Assembly (NCBI GenBank): GCA_031418775.1 | Contig: JANOJN010000079.1 | Span: 23,875-87,874, forward strand | Reading direction: 5' to 3' | Length of the DNA: 64,000 nt | DNA from: JANLQX01 sp031418775 | GTDB lineage: Bacteria; Actinomycetota; Acidimicrobiia; Acidimicrobiales; JANYDT01 | Shown: positions 8,461 to 16,588 of the stretch, piece after piece | Position numbering within the stretch: position 1 is the first letter of the stretch | Layout of the letters: every line of letters begins with the position of its first letter | The notes under the pieces: generated by a model | The model's input: only the letters and a program-made list of their open reading frames with translations | Database searches by the model: none | What the model was told of the DNA's origin: nothing | Translations under genes and position numbers: made by a program

Positions 8461-9054
8461 ATGGAGTCGCCAGAACGAATCGCATGGATCGACACGATCG
8501 CCGAGGACGCAGCGGAGGGTCTGCTCCGAGAGCTTTACGACGCGGAACGCGAGAAGTCCATCGGCGTTGTCGACAACATCTTGAAGGTGCATGCTCTCCA
8601 CCCCGAGACAATGCGTGCACATATCGATCTCTACCGGACCGTGATGTACGGGCGTTCCGGTGTGACCCGCATCGAGCGGGAGATGATCGGTGTGGTCGTG
8701 TCAGAAATCAACAGCTGCCACTACTGACTTGCCCACCACGCGGCCGGTCTGGTCCGCCTCTGCAAGAACGTAGCTCTCGTACGTACGCTTATTGATGACC
8801 ACGAGGCCGCCGAGATCACCGACCGTCAACGCGCCATCCTCGCCTACGCCGTTCGCCTGACGGTCGCCCCGGGCGCGATGAACGAAGATTCACTCGCTCC
8901 GCTGCGGGACAACGGCCTGTCGGACCGTGACATCCTCGACGTCAATCAGGTGACTGCGTACTTCGCCTACGTGAACCGGGTCGCCGACGGTCTCGGCGTG
9001 GTGACCGATGCGTACGCGGAAGACGCCTACCGGAGCATCGTCGCCCCCGACTGA
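8461..9054 (+). CDS. Candidate selenoprotein: AhpD-like/carboxymuconolactone decarboxylase-family peroxidase with CxxU motif
   Basis: The frame runs from ATG 8461 through an in-frame TGA at 8725-8727 to a TGA at 9052-9054, giving 197 residues if the first TGA is read as an amino acid (position 89). Both halves form one protein of the uncharacterised peroxidase-related family. The active site of this family reads N-x-C-x-Y-C-x-x-x-H; here it is NSCHY-(TGA)-LAHH, so the TGA replaces exactly the second redox cysteine (Cys86-x-x-Sec89, His93). The downstream half continues without any stop and keeps family features (RQRAILAYAVRLTV, DVNQVTAYFAYVNRVADGLGV). A SECIS-like hairpin follows. CxxU AhpD-like selenoproteins are known in bacteria, so I call this recoding, not a pseudogene. 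The alternative is a Cys-to-stop mutation or sequencing error. Confidence 0.85.
8725..8766 (+). promoter_or_regulatory. Bacterial SECIS-like element with UGA selenocysteine codon
   Basis: Immediately after the UGA (8725-8727) the RNA can fold into an outer stem cuugc/gcaag (8728-8732 with 8762-8766) and an apical stem gcggcc/gguccgc (8740-8745 with 8751-8757, one bulged U). The apical loop is GGUCU (8746-8750), as in the Escherichia coli fdhF SECIS as I recall it. The loop begins 18 bases after the UGA, the same spacing as in fdhF. Bacterial SECIS hairpins bind SelB to deliver Sec-tRNA. Confidence 0.8.
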
Positions 9055-9081
9055 GCAGGCCCGTTCCGTCGACGGTGCCGC

Positions 9082-10491
9082 TCAGAGGTCAGGATGCCCG
9101 GTGGAGAACCCGCTGGCTGCCTCATAGGCGGCACCGGCGGAGAGCAACGTCGCTTCGGACAACGCCGGCCCGATCAGCTGGAATCCGAGCGGTGAGCCCT
9201 CGGCCGCACGGCCCATCGGGAGCGTGAGTGACGGGACGCCGGCGAGGTTGAACGGAATCGTGTAGCGCATGAAGCCGGCCGAGTCGACGGGCGACGAACC
9301 CACCGACGCCTTCATCTGCGACGCCAGCAGGGGAGCGATGGGGAGGACCGGGGCGACCATCATGTCAACCTCCGCGAACACCCGGTGCAGCGCTCCACGG
9401 AACTCGCGGCGCCAAATAGCCACCGTGGCGTAATCCACCGCGGTGGAAGCGCGGCCGAGATCGAGGAGGTCGCGGTATGGCTGGCCGTAGCTGGCACGCT
9501 CCGACGGGTAGCTCGCGGCGTGGGAGATGGCCGCTTCGGCAGCCGCCGCCATCACTGCACGCGGCAGGATCGCGTCCACCTCGGGCACCCGTACATCGAC
9601 GATGACAGCCCGCTGATCCTTCAACAGGGCAATGGCCGCGGTGAGCGCCGAGAACGTCGGACCGTCCACGTCGCCCAAGGCATACGCCTGATCGACACCG
9701 ATCCGGACACCGTGAAGCCGCGCCGCTAGCGCTGCCGATGCGCAGTCGCCCACGGGTTCCGTCAGCGATGTGACGTCGAGAGGGTCGTGCCCGGCCATGG
9801 CCTCGTACATCAGGGCAACGTCGAGGACCGAGCGGGCCATCGGACCGACGTGATCGAACGTGTCGGACAACGGAAACACGCCGTGGCGGCTCACCCGACC
9901 CCACGTCGGCTTCAAGCCGACCAGATGGTTGGCGGCAGACGGAAAGCGGATCGACCCCGCGGTATCGGTGCCGACGGCCCCGTACGCCAGACCGGCGGCC
10001 ACCGAAACGCCCGAGCCGCTTGACGATGCACCCGACCAGCGATCCTCGGCCCACGGGTTGACCGGCGTGGCGACATCGGGATGATGGGATCCCCACGCGC
10101 CTTCGGTCAGCTGTGCCTTGCCGATAATGATGGCGCCGGCGTCCTGCAGCCTCGTCACCACCGTGGCGGTGTCGGTGGACGAGAATCCCGTCGAGAAAAA
10201 CCCACCGGCACGGGTCGGCGTGCCGGCCATCGCGCACAGATCTTTGACGGCGACCGGGACGCCGTGCAGCGGGCCGAGCGCGTCCCCGCGGGCTCTACGG
10301 GCGTCAGCGTCCTCCGCGTCCCGCAACGCATCGTCGCCTCTTACGAACGCGAACGCGTGCAGGCGTGGATCGAGGCGCGTGATTCGGTCGAGTGTGTGTT
10401 GCGTGACCTCGGTGGCGGAGAGGCCGCCCGAACGGATATCGGCCGCTACGTCAGCGAGATGGCGGTAGTGGAGTTCCTCAGCGGCGGCCAC
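9082..10491 (-). CDS. Amidase-signature family hydrolase
   Basis: A 469-residue enzyme of the amidase signature family, which cleaves C-N bonds with a Ser-cisSer-Lys triad. The lysine is in VAVKDLCA, and the serines lie in the glycine/serine-rich block (GASSSGSGVSVAAG) and in GTDTAGSIRFPS. The natural amide substrate cannot be told; GatA is unlikely because no gatB/gatC is nearby. I choose the GTG at 10491: it follows a GAAAGGA ribosome-binding site by about 9 bases, and the upstream extension of the frame is Arg-rich with no family features. It faces the selenoprotein gene and follows the Liv-type importer genes on the same strand after a 200-base gap. Confidence 0.9.
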   Translation of the reverse strand: MAAAEELHYRHLADVAADIRSGGLSATEVTQHTLDRITRLDPRLHAFAFVRGDDALRDAEDADARRARGDALGPLHGVPVAVKDLCAMAGTPTRAGGFFSTGFSSTDTATVVTRLQDAGAIIIGKAQLTEGAWGSHHPDVATPVNPWAEDRWSGASSSGSGVSVAAGLAYGAVGTDTAGSIRFPSAANHLVGLKPTWGRVSRHGVFPLSDTFDHVGPMARSVLDVALMYEAMAGHDPLDVTSLTEPVGDCASAALAARLHGVRIGVDQAYALGDVDGPTFSALTAAIALLKDQRAVIVDVRVPEVDAILPRAVMAAAAEAAISHAASYPSERASYGQPYRDLLDLGRASTAVDYATVAIWRREFRGALHRVFAEVDMMVAPVLPIAPLLASQMKASVGSSPVDSAGFMRYTIPFNLAGVPSLTLPMGRAAEGSPLGFQLIGPALSEATLLSAGAAYEAASGFSTGHPDL

Positions 10492-10693
10492 GGCGTTCGT
10501 CCTTTCGCAGGCTCGTTCGATGTGGTGTCGCACGGCTTCACATGGCTTCAGCTGGCCAACGACACGATGACCACGACATCGTCTGTCGGCCGGGCCTTCT
10601 CGGCGCCAGCTCCCGGATGCGGCATCAGGCGCGGGTCCGGCCGGTCCGGTACCGCCTCCCCGATGGGGAGACAGCACCGGCCAAACGACGGAT

Positions 10694-11476
10694 TCAGTGC
10701 ACCTCGCCGCCGAGGTAGCTCGCTTCGAGCAGGTCACGGCGAGCCAGGAGTTCGGCGGCGGTGCCGGAAAGCACCAGTTCGCCATGGTTCAGCACGTAGC
10801 CGCGGTCGGCGATGGACAGCGCCATGTGCACGTGCTGCTCGACGATGAGGACGGCGGTGCCGGTCTCGTCGGCGATTCGGCGCACGATCGGGATCATCCG
10901 CTCCACGATGATCGGCGCCAGGCCCATGCTCATCTCGTCGATGAGAAGGGCCTTGGGCTCCGACACCAACGCACGCGCCATGGCCAGCATCTGCTGCTCG
11001 CCACCCGACAGCAGTCCCGAGAGTCGACTGCGCAACGGAGCGAGCGCCGGGAAGAGTTCCATGGCACGCTCCATGGCTGCCTTCTGTTGCGATCGCGGAC
11101 CGGTGAGGCCGAGACGCAAGTTCTCCGCCACCGTGAGGTCGAAGAAGAGCGAACGATCCTCGGCCACATGGGCGAGGCCGCTGCGGGCGACCAGGTGCGG
11201 CTTGCCGAGGGGGATCTCCTTTCCGAATACCTCGACCGATCCGGCGACGGGTCGAAGGATCCCGGAGATGGTCAGCAGCGTGGTGGTCTTACCGGCGCCG
11301 TTCGGGCCGAGCAGGGCGACCACCTCACCCTTGCCGACATGGAGGTCAAGGTTGCGCACGACGGGAATCCCGCCATAGCCGGCCGCCAGGCCGGAGATCT
11401 TGATCACGGTCTCGGGAGGGGCAATGACCGCGTTCGAACTGCTACGCAGGGGCGACTGGATTTCGGACTGACTCAT
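10694..11476 (-). CDS. livF: Branched-chain amino acid-type ABC importer, ATPase LivF
   Basis: A 260-residue ABC ATPase of the LivF type. Walker A is LLGPNGAGKTTTL, the signature is LSGGEQQMLAMARAL and Walker B is ALLIDEMSMGLAP, followed by VEQH. It pairs with LivG to energise import. The ATG overlaps the stop of livG (ATGA-type junction at 11476), indicating translational coupling. Liv-type systems import leucine/isoleucine/valine but many actinobacterial homologues move other small acids or amides; the amidase next door makes an amide or urea-like substrate worth considering. Confidence 0.93.
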   Translation of the reverse strand: MSQSEIQSPLRSSSNAVIAPPETVIKISGLAAGYGGIPVVRNLDLHVGKGEVVALLGPNGAGKTTTLLTISGILRPVAGSVEVFGKEIPLGKPHLVARSGLAHVAEDRSLFFDLTVAENLRLGLTGPRSQQKAAMERAMELFPALAPLRSRLSGLLSGGEQQMLAMARALVSEPKALLIDEMSMGLAPIIVERMIPIVRRIADETGTAVLIVEQHVHMALSIADRGYVLNHGELVLSGTAAELLARRDLLEASYLGGEVH

Positions 11477-12285
11477 CAGTGGTTCCTTCCTGCTGCCGCA
11501 GCAGCGGCAGCACCTTCCTGGGCTTGAAGTTCGCCGGCCTCGGCGCCGAGGTACGCGCCAATCACGGCCGGGTTGGTTCGGATCTGATCAGGCGTTCCTT
11601 CGGCAATGATGCGACCGAAATCGAGCACGTAGATGTAGTCGCAAACGTTGAGCACCAGGCCCATGTCGTGGTCGATGAGGAACACGGTGATGTCCTGGGT
11701 CAGGAAGTCACGCAGATGCGAGCCGAGCGTCTGCGACTCGGCGGTGTCGAGCCCGGCGGCCGGTTCGTCGAGGAGCACCACCTTCGGACGGCTCGCCAGT
11801 GCGCGAGCGACGCTGACGAGCTTGCGCTGACCATGGGAGAGGTCGAGCGTGAGACGATCACGCAGGTCGCCGAGGCCCATGATGTCGAGCGCCCACTCGG
11901 CCTGTTCCGACGCCGCGAGCCGTCGGTTCGGCCGTACGAGATCGGTAAGGAAAGAGGTGAACGACGGCCGTTCGGCGTGCACGAGGAGGTTGTCCCACAC
12001 CGTGAGGTCGTCGAAGAGCTCGAGCGACTGGAACGTGCGAGTGAGGCCGGCATCGGCGCGCTGCGCTGGGGACAGGGACGTGATGTCGTGTCCGTTGAAA
12101 TGCACCGTTCCCCGGGTCGGCGGGGTGAATCCGGTGATGGCGTCGATGAACGTCGTCTTGCCGGCGCCGTTCGGGCCGATGAGCCCGCACACCATGCCGG
12201 ACTGGACGACGAGGTCGACATCGTCGTTGGCGTTGAGTCCGCCGTAGGAGACGGTGAGTCCTTTGGCTTCGAGGATCGCAGTCAT
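11476..12285 (-). CDS. livG: Branched-chain amino acid-type ABC importer, ATPase LivG
   Basis: A 269-residue ABC ATPase. Walker A is LIGPNGAGKTTFID, the signature is LSHGQRKLVSVARAL (the LSHGQ variant usual for LivG) and Walker B is VVLLDEPAAGLD, followed by IDHDMGLV. The C-terminus ends in an Ala-rich tail. It is 6 bases downstream of the fused permease gene and overlaps livF, so permease, livG and livF form one unit. Confidence 0.93.
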   Translation of the reverse strand: MTAILEAKGLTVSYGGLNANDDVDLVVQSGMVCGLIGPNGAGKTTFIDAITGFTPPTRGTVHFNGHDITSLSPAQRADAGLTRTFQSLELFDDLTVWDNLLVHAERPSFTSFLTDLVRPNRRLAASEQAEWALDIMGLGDLRDRLTLDLSHGQRKLVSVARALASRPKVVLLDEPAAGLDTAESQTLGSHLRDFLTQDITVFLIDHDMGLVLNVCDYIYVLDFGRIIAEGTPDQIRTNPAVIGAYLGAEAGELQAQEGAAAAAAAGRNH

Positions 12286-12291
12286 GACGGA

Positions 12292-14625
12292 TCAGGCTCC
12301 CTGCTCGGTGACGGTCGCGGCGGGCACCGGTGCCGGCGCTCCGTGGCCGGGAGCAGCGTGGGCTCCGGCCTCGCCCTTGGTGATGACCCGCTTGAGGAAA
12401 CCGAAGAGGTCCTTCGAGATGCCGCGGAAGAAGATGCCACTCAGCGGCACGAGAAGCAGGAACCAATTGCGCCACTCCTCGGCTTTGTTCCACAACAACA
12501 ACGCCACCGGGATTGCCGCGACTGCCGCTCCGGGACCGACGGCGCGGATGGCTTTCAGCCACTCTTTGCCCCGGGCCCGCAGCAACCAGTTCCCGAGATA
12601 CTGGAAGCCTGGCTGGAGACGTGGTGCGATACCGCCCGGGTTGTGGATGGCCGTGAAGACGAGGGCGGCGCCTCCGATGATGCTGGTGAGGTCCACGCTG
12701 ATCGCGTTGTGGAAGTGGTGGTTCGCCCATGCGGTGATCAGGCCGTTGGCGAAGATGATGCCGCCGATCATCGCCCCGTTGATCGAGGTGATCCCGCCGA
12801 GGTAGGCGAAGGCCAGCACGGAGAGGCTGAGGAAGAACACCCAGTTTGCTGAGCTGATCTGGCGGGCCTGGTAACCGAACATCACGCCGGAGATGCCAGC
12901 GATGGCCGACGCGATGGCGAAGGCGAGGAGCTTGGTGCGCATCACGTTCACGCCTGCCGCGGCGGCGGCCCGCTCGTTGGCGCGAACAGCGAGGAAGCGC
13001 CGACCAGTGCCGCTTCGGCGGATATTGGCGACGAGCACCGCCAAGCCGACGAGTACGACCACGGTGAAGATGGCGAACTTCAGACTGCTGTTGAGCCCGT
13101 TCTTGCCGACGACGCCGAGGTCGATCCCGAAGAACGTCGGGTTCTGGAGAGAGGCAGGCGATCCCGCAGTCTGATCGGTGAGCAGCTCGTTTTCGAAGTA
13201 CACGCTCTGCAGACTGACCGCCGCGGCCATCGTGACGACCGCAAGCTGTACACCGCGAACCCGAAGGGCGGGCAAACCGAGGATCACGCCGACGATCACC
13301 GAGAACACGATGCCGATGCCCGCCGCTACGGGCCAGGGGAGTCCGGGACCACTGACCGGGAAGGGAGAGAGCTCATTGGGCTTGCCGTTGGCCAGCATGC
13401 GTGCCGTCATGAAGGCCGCGCAGCCGGCGATCGACATCTGCGCCAGGGAGATCTGGCCGACGTATCCCGTCAGCACCACGTAGCTGAGCATGACCATCGC
13501 GGTGATCAGGGTCGTGGTCACGGAGAAGCCGAACTTGCCGCCGTCGGCCCAGGCCGCGAGAGCAATTGCGGCGGCGCCCCAGATGAGGCTGTGCTGCCAG
13601 ACGCGTTTCGGATAGGGCGCCAGGGGGAGGCGTTTCTCCTCGACCGTGCCACGGATCGGGAGGGAGCGACCTCGAACGAACAAGACGAACACGATCACGA
13701 CCAACGGAAGGGCATTTGCTGCGGTCGCCTGCCAGGCCAGCGGGAACCAGCTGTTCGTCGGCAGCCAAACTCCTGCGAGAGTTTGGAGAAGCCCGATGCC
13801 GATGCCGCCGGCGGTCGCCCACGGGATCGACGAGAGCTTCCCGATCAAGGCCGCGCCGAGCGCCGGTACCACGAGCCCGGTGAACTTCACCGGATTGAGT
13901 GCGCCGGTGATGGAACCTACGAGCACACCGGCAAGGCCGGCGGCGAGCGACGCTACGACCCAGTTGGCGAGGGCGAGGCGTTCCGGCGAGTAGCCGAGAA
14001 GAACCGCACCCTTCTCGTTACCGGCGGCGGCTCGCGTCGCCAGCCCGAACCGCGTGTAGCGGAAGAATGCCCAGAGCGCCGCTCCGAGAACGACGGCGAA
14101 CACCGAGAGGAAGAACGACTCCTTTGCCAACGGCTTCCCGAGCCCCAAGAAGTTGGTGAACAGCCCCTTCGGCAGCACCACCGTCGGCTGGGGGTTCTCT
14201 GTGCCGAAGTTCTTCAGCGCCACTCCCTGTAGGTACAGCATCAAGCCGAGCGAGCCGATCACCTTGCCGAGAGGCGCGGCGCTGCGCAGCGGCCGAAACA
14301 CCAAGAAGTGGGCGATCACGCCGAGGAACCCCGACATTGCGATAGCGATGACGAAGCTCGGAAACACGCCGAGCCCTCCGCTGTCAAACGTGAGACGAAC
14401 GGGGAAATTCAGCGATTTCGTCGGGAGAAAGTCGATCCAGGGAAGCTGGAGCACCCCCTTCTTGCGAAGGGAGTCGAACTCGAAGGCGATGAACATGGCG
14501 ATCGCGCCTTGGGCGAAGTTGATCACACCCGATCCACGGAAGGCGATCACGATGCCGATGGCGATCAAGGCGAAGAAGCCGCCCTGACCGAGGCCACCCA
14601 ACATGATTCCAATGGGGTCTTTCAT
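12292..14625 (-). CDS. Fused LivH-LivM branched-chain amino acid-type ABC permease
   Basis: A 777-residue membrane protein joining two permeases that are usually separate. The first half (about residues 1-320) has LivH features: GLGQGGFFALIAIGIVIAFRG at the start and GVINFAQGAIAMF. The second half (about 345-700) has LivM features: GYVGQISLAQMSIAGCAAFM and RGVQLAVVTMAAAVSLQS. A further hydrophobic segment and a Pro/Ala/Gly-rich tail follow. The ATG at 14625 is chosen because the LivH fold begins right there (MKDPIGIMLGGL); the upstream frame is non-coding in character. The fusion would lock the two halves in 1:1 ratio. Confidence 0.92.
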   Translation of the reverse strand: MKDPIGIMLGGLGQGGFFALIAIGIVIAFRGSGVINFAQGAIAMFIAFEFDSLRKKGVLQLPWIDFLPTKSLNFPVRLTFDSGGLGVFPSFVIAIAMSGFLGVIAHFLVFRPLRSAAPLGKVIGSLGLMLYLQGVALKNFGTENPQPTVVLPKGLFTNFLGLGKPLAKESFFLSVFAVVLGAALWAFFRYTRFGLATRAAAGNEKGAVLLGYSPERLALANWVVASLAAGLAGVLVGSITGALNPVKFTGLVVPALGAALIGKLSSIPWATAGGIGIGLLQTLAGVWLPTNSWFPLAWQATAANALPLVVIVFVLFVRGRSLPIRGTVEEKRLPLAPYPKRVWQHSLIWGAAAIALAAWADGGKFGFSVTTTLITAMVMLSYVVLTGYVGQISLAQMSIAGCAAFMTARMLANGKPNELSPFPVSGPGLPWPVAAGIGIVFSVIVGVILGLPALRVRGVQLAVVTMAAAVSLQSVYFENELLTDQTAGSPASLQNPTFFGIDLGVVGKNGLNSSLKFAIFTVVVLVGLAVLVANIRRSGTGRRFLAVRANERAAAAAGVNVMRTKLLAFAIASAIAGISGVMFGYQARQISSANWVFFLSLSVLAFAYLGGITSINGAMIGGIIFANGLITAWANHHFHNAISVDLTSIIGGAALVFTAIHNPGGIAPRLQPGFQYLGNWLLRARGKEWLKAIRAVGPGAAVAAIPVALLLWNKAEEWRNWFLLLVPLSGIFFRGISKDLFGFLKRVITKGEAGAHAAPGHGAPAPVPAATVTEQGA

Positions 14626-14703
14626 GAATGCTCCAGGCGAAGAACGCCACAGGTCAGAAGTTGATGATGGGACGCGGCGCGGGTCAAACCAGCCGGGATA
14701 CAA

Positions 14704-14732
14704 CAAGGGGTGGCCGTTCCGACCACCCCTTG
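14704..14732. terminator. Hairpin between permease and binding-protein genes
   Basis: A perfect 10-base-pair inverted repeat (caaggggtgg / ccaccccttg) with a 9-base loop lies between the substrate-binding protein gene and the permease gene. With the longer hairpin next to it, it probably lowers read-through from the binding protein, which importers need in excess. Confidence 0.5.
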
Positions 14733-14742
14733 CGCTGCACGC

Positions 14743-14779
14743 GCTCGGGTCCGGCGTCGCAATGACGCCGGACCCGAGC
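14743..14779 (-). terminator. Strong hairpin 14 bases after the substrate-binding protein gene
   Basis: A perfect 16-base-pair stem (gctcgggtccggcgtc and its complement) closes a 5-base loop. It sits just after the stop of the substrate-binding protein on the minus strand. There is no T run, so it may act as a partial terminator or as an mRNA 3'-end stabiliser separating the binding protein message from the rest. Confidence 0.7.
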
Positions 14780-14792
14780 AATCAAGCGATGC

Positions 14793-16328
14793 TCAGCGAC
14801 CGAAGTCGAGTGCCGTGCCCTTGATCAGGTAGAGCCCGGAGAAGTCGGAACGCTTCACGTCGTACCCGGCGCCGTTCCACTGCGAGGCCGTGACACGGGC
14901 GTTGCAGACGGAGAGGTACGGTGCCGCTGCTGAGGTGCACTCCAACGGAGTGCTGCCCCACGAGTGGCTGCGCACGGTCTTGGCGAACGCGTCTTCAAGA
15001 GCCTGCGCGGTCAACGTCGCGGGATTGCCCTTCGCCGCTGCGTTGCCCTGGAGCCAGATGTTCATCATGCCGAGGAAGCCCGCGGTGGCGAAACCCTTCA
15101 GCTTCTGATCCTTGGCGCCGTACTTGTCGCTCTTGGAGAGGTAGAGCTTCGACTGCTCCTGGAGGAGTCCCTTCAGGTTGGCGGTCTGGGTGATCGGGGA
15201 AGAGCCGATGAAGTAGATGCCCTTGGCGAGATCACCTGCTGCCGTCGCCGCCTTGTCGTCGATGCATGCACCGGAAAGAACGAGCGGGATCTTCGACGGG
15301 GTCCAGCCGAGCTTCCCGAGGGCGTTCACGAAGGTCCAGCAGTCAGCGCCCTGGGCCGAGAAGACGATCACATCCGGCTTGAAGTCGAGCACCTGCTGGG
15401 CCTGCGGGGTGACGTCGGCCTGGCCCGGAAGGATCGGCACACCGATGTGGGTCAGCGACGGCTTGGTGAGCGCAGCCGAGTTGTCCTTGGCCTGAGTCGT
15501 GCCGTTGAGAACGTTCAACGGCTTCTTCTCGAGGTCGTGGTAGCAGAACACACCTGGCGGGGTGTTGGCCCACGGAACGGCGACCTTGGTGCCCTTGAGA
15601 TCGTTCGTGGCGAACTCGATGAGGCCGGTGTGGACGCCGAGGCAACCGCCACCGCCGCCGATGGCGTAGGTGCCGGGGCTGGTGAAGTCGGCCGGGGAGA
15701 TCGGGGTACCGACGATGACCGGGATCTTGGCCGCGTTGAAGGTGGCGAAGTGGTTGCCGAAGAAGTTGAGCGACGAGAAGACCATGAAGGGCTTCTTGGC
15801 GGCGAGCTCATTGGCGCACTTGGTGGAGTCGGTCGGGTTGATCGCCATCGAGCAGACCTCGAGCTTGATCGGGCGGCCGGGCTTACCGGCAGCCAGATCG
15901 GCACCGATGCCGCCCAACTCGTTGTTGATGTACTCCGTAGCTGCCTGTGCGCCGAAACGGTATTCCGGGAATGACCCGGCGGGATCTCCCTCAGGGTTCT
16001 GGAAGCCGATGACGATCTGGTCGCCGGCGGCCTTCAACGGCTTGGCTTCCGCGCAGTTCTCGATGAACTGTGCTTGGCCGGCGCCGTCACCGTTGATCTT
16101 GTCGAGCGCGGTGTCGGTCTTTGCTGCGCACGGGCCCGTGGCGCCAGCGACCGGGGCCGCGGTGGCAGCCGGAGCGGCAGTCGTGGCCGTCGGCTTCTTG
16201 GTCGTCTTCTTCGCGACCTTCTTCGTTGCCTTCTTGGTCGTGGCAGCCACGCTCGATGTCGCCGGGGCGACGAGCGCAGCGGCAACGGCGATGGCGATCA
16301 GTCCGGCGATGGACCTTTTTCTTGACAT
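14793..16328 (-). CDS. Liv-type ABC importer substrate-binding protein
   Basis: A 511-residue secreted binding protein (periplasmic-binding-protein-like I fold). The signal sequence (about residues 1-30, SIAGLIAIAVAAALVAPATSS) is followed by a Lys/Thr/Ala/Pro-rich linker and then the binding domain, beginning near IVIGFQNPEGDPAGSFPEYR. No lipobox cysteine is evident, so retention at the surface is unclear. The ATG at 16328 follows an AGGGGGAAG site; the upstream frame has no signal features. It is the first gene of the importer unit with the LivHM fusion, livG and livF. Confidence 0.9.
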   Translation of the reverse strand: MSRKRSIAGLIAIAVAAALVAPATSSVAATTKKATKKVAKKTTKKPTATTAAPAATAAPVAGATGPCAAKTDTALDKINGDGAGQAQFIENCAEAKPLKAAGDQIVIGFQNPEGDPAGSFPEYRFGAQAATEYINNELGGIGADLAAGKPGRPIKLEVCSMAINPTDSTKCANELAAKKPFMVFSSLNFFGNHFATFNAAKIPVIVGTPISPADFTSPGTYAIGGGGGCLGVHTGLIEFATNDLKGTKVAVPWANTPPGVFCYHDLEKKPLNVLNGTTQAKDNSAALTKPSLTHIGVPILPGQADVTPQAQQVLDFKPDVIVFSAQGADCWTFVNALGKLGWTPSKIPLVLSGACIDDKAATAAGDLAKGIYFIGSSPITQTANLKGLLQEQSKLYLSKSDKYGAKDQKLKGFATAGFLGMMNIWLQGNAAAKGNPATLTAQALEDAFAKTVRSHSWGSTPLECTSAAAPYLSVCNARVTASQWNGAGYDVKRSDFSGLYLIKGTALDFGR

Positions 16329-16588
16329 GCTTCCCCCTAAGTGGAGCCTGATGTGACGGCAGGTGCCTGGATTGGACGGCGGCGCTGGGGAAGTGGGCGG
16401 CGACCCGGGATCGGGGCATCCGTCACACGTGACCGGCGACACAGACAGTCAAGCAGGCGAACACCCCACAAAACAAAATTCACCGTTCAGTGAATTACGC
16501 CGTCTCGGTCTGATAAAAGTCGCTTACGGGGTCCGGCAGGCTCGGAACCGACACAACCGGCACCGAGTCAGGGGTCGCGTTTTCTTGG
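16329..16588. promoter_or_regulatory. Leader/promoter region of the importer operon
   Basis: This 260-base interval lies between the acyltransferase-like gene and the binding-protein gene, both on the minus strand, and must carry the importer promoter. Its A+T-rich middle (16470-16500) contains a 20-base perfect inverted repeat, listed separately. No other structure stands out. Confidence 0.5.
16477..16496. promoter_or_regulatory. Operator-like inverted repeat upstream of the importer operon
   Basis: AATTCAC-cgttca-GTGAATT is a perfect 7-base inverted repeat with a 6-base spacer, about 150 bases upstream of the binding-protein start. Its size and symmetry suit a TetR-family or similar dimeric repressor. 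The regulator is not identified. Confidence 0.5.

Noticed and set aside
8461..8727. Reading the AhpD-like gene as a truncated pseudogene ending at the TGA
   Set aside because: The frame continues intact for 108 codons with conserved family sequence, the TGA replaces the redox cysteine precisely, and a SECIS-like hairpin follows.
11479..12852. 457-codon plus-strand frame across livG and the permease
   Set aside because: Both minus-strand genes have full ABC-importer motifs; the plus frame shows no recognisable features and is a composition artefact.
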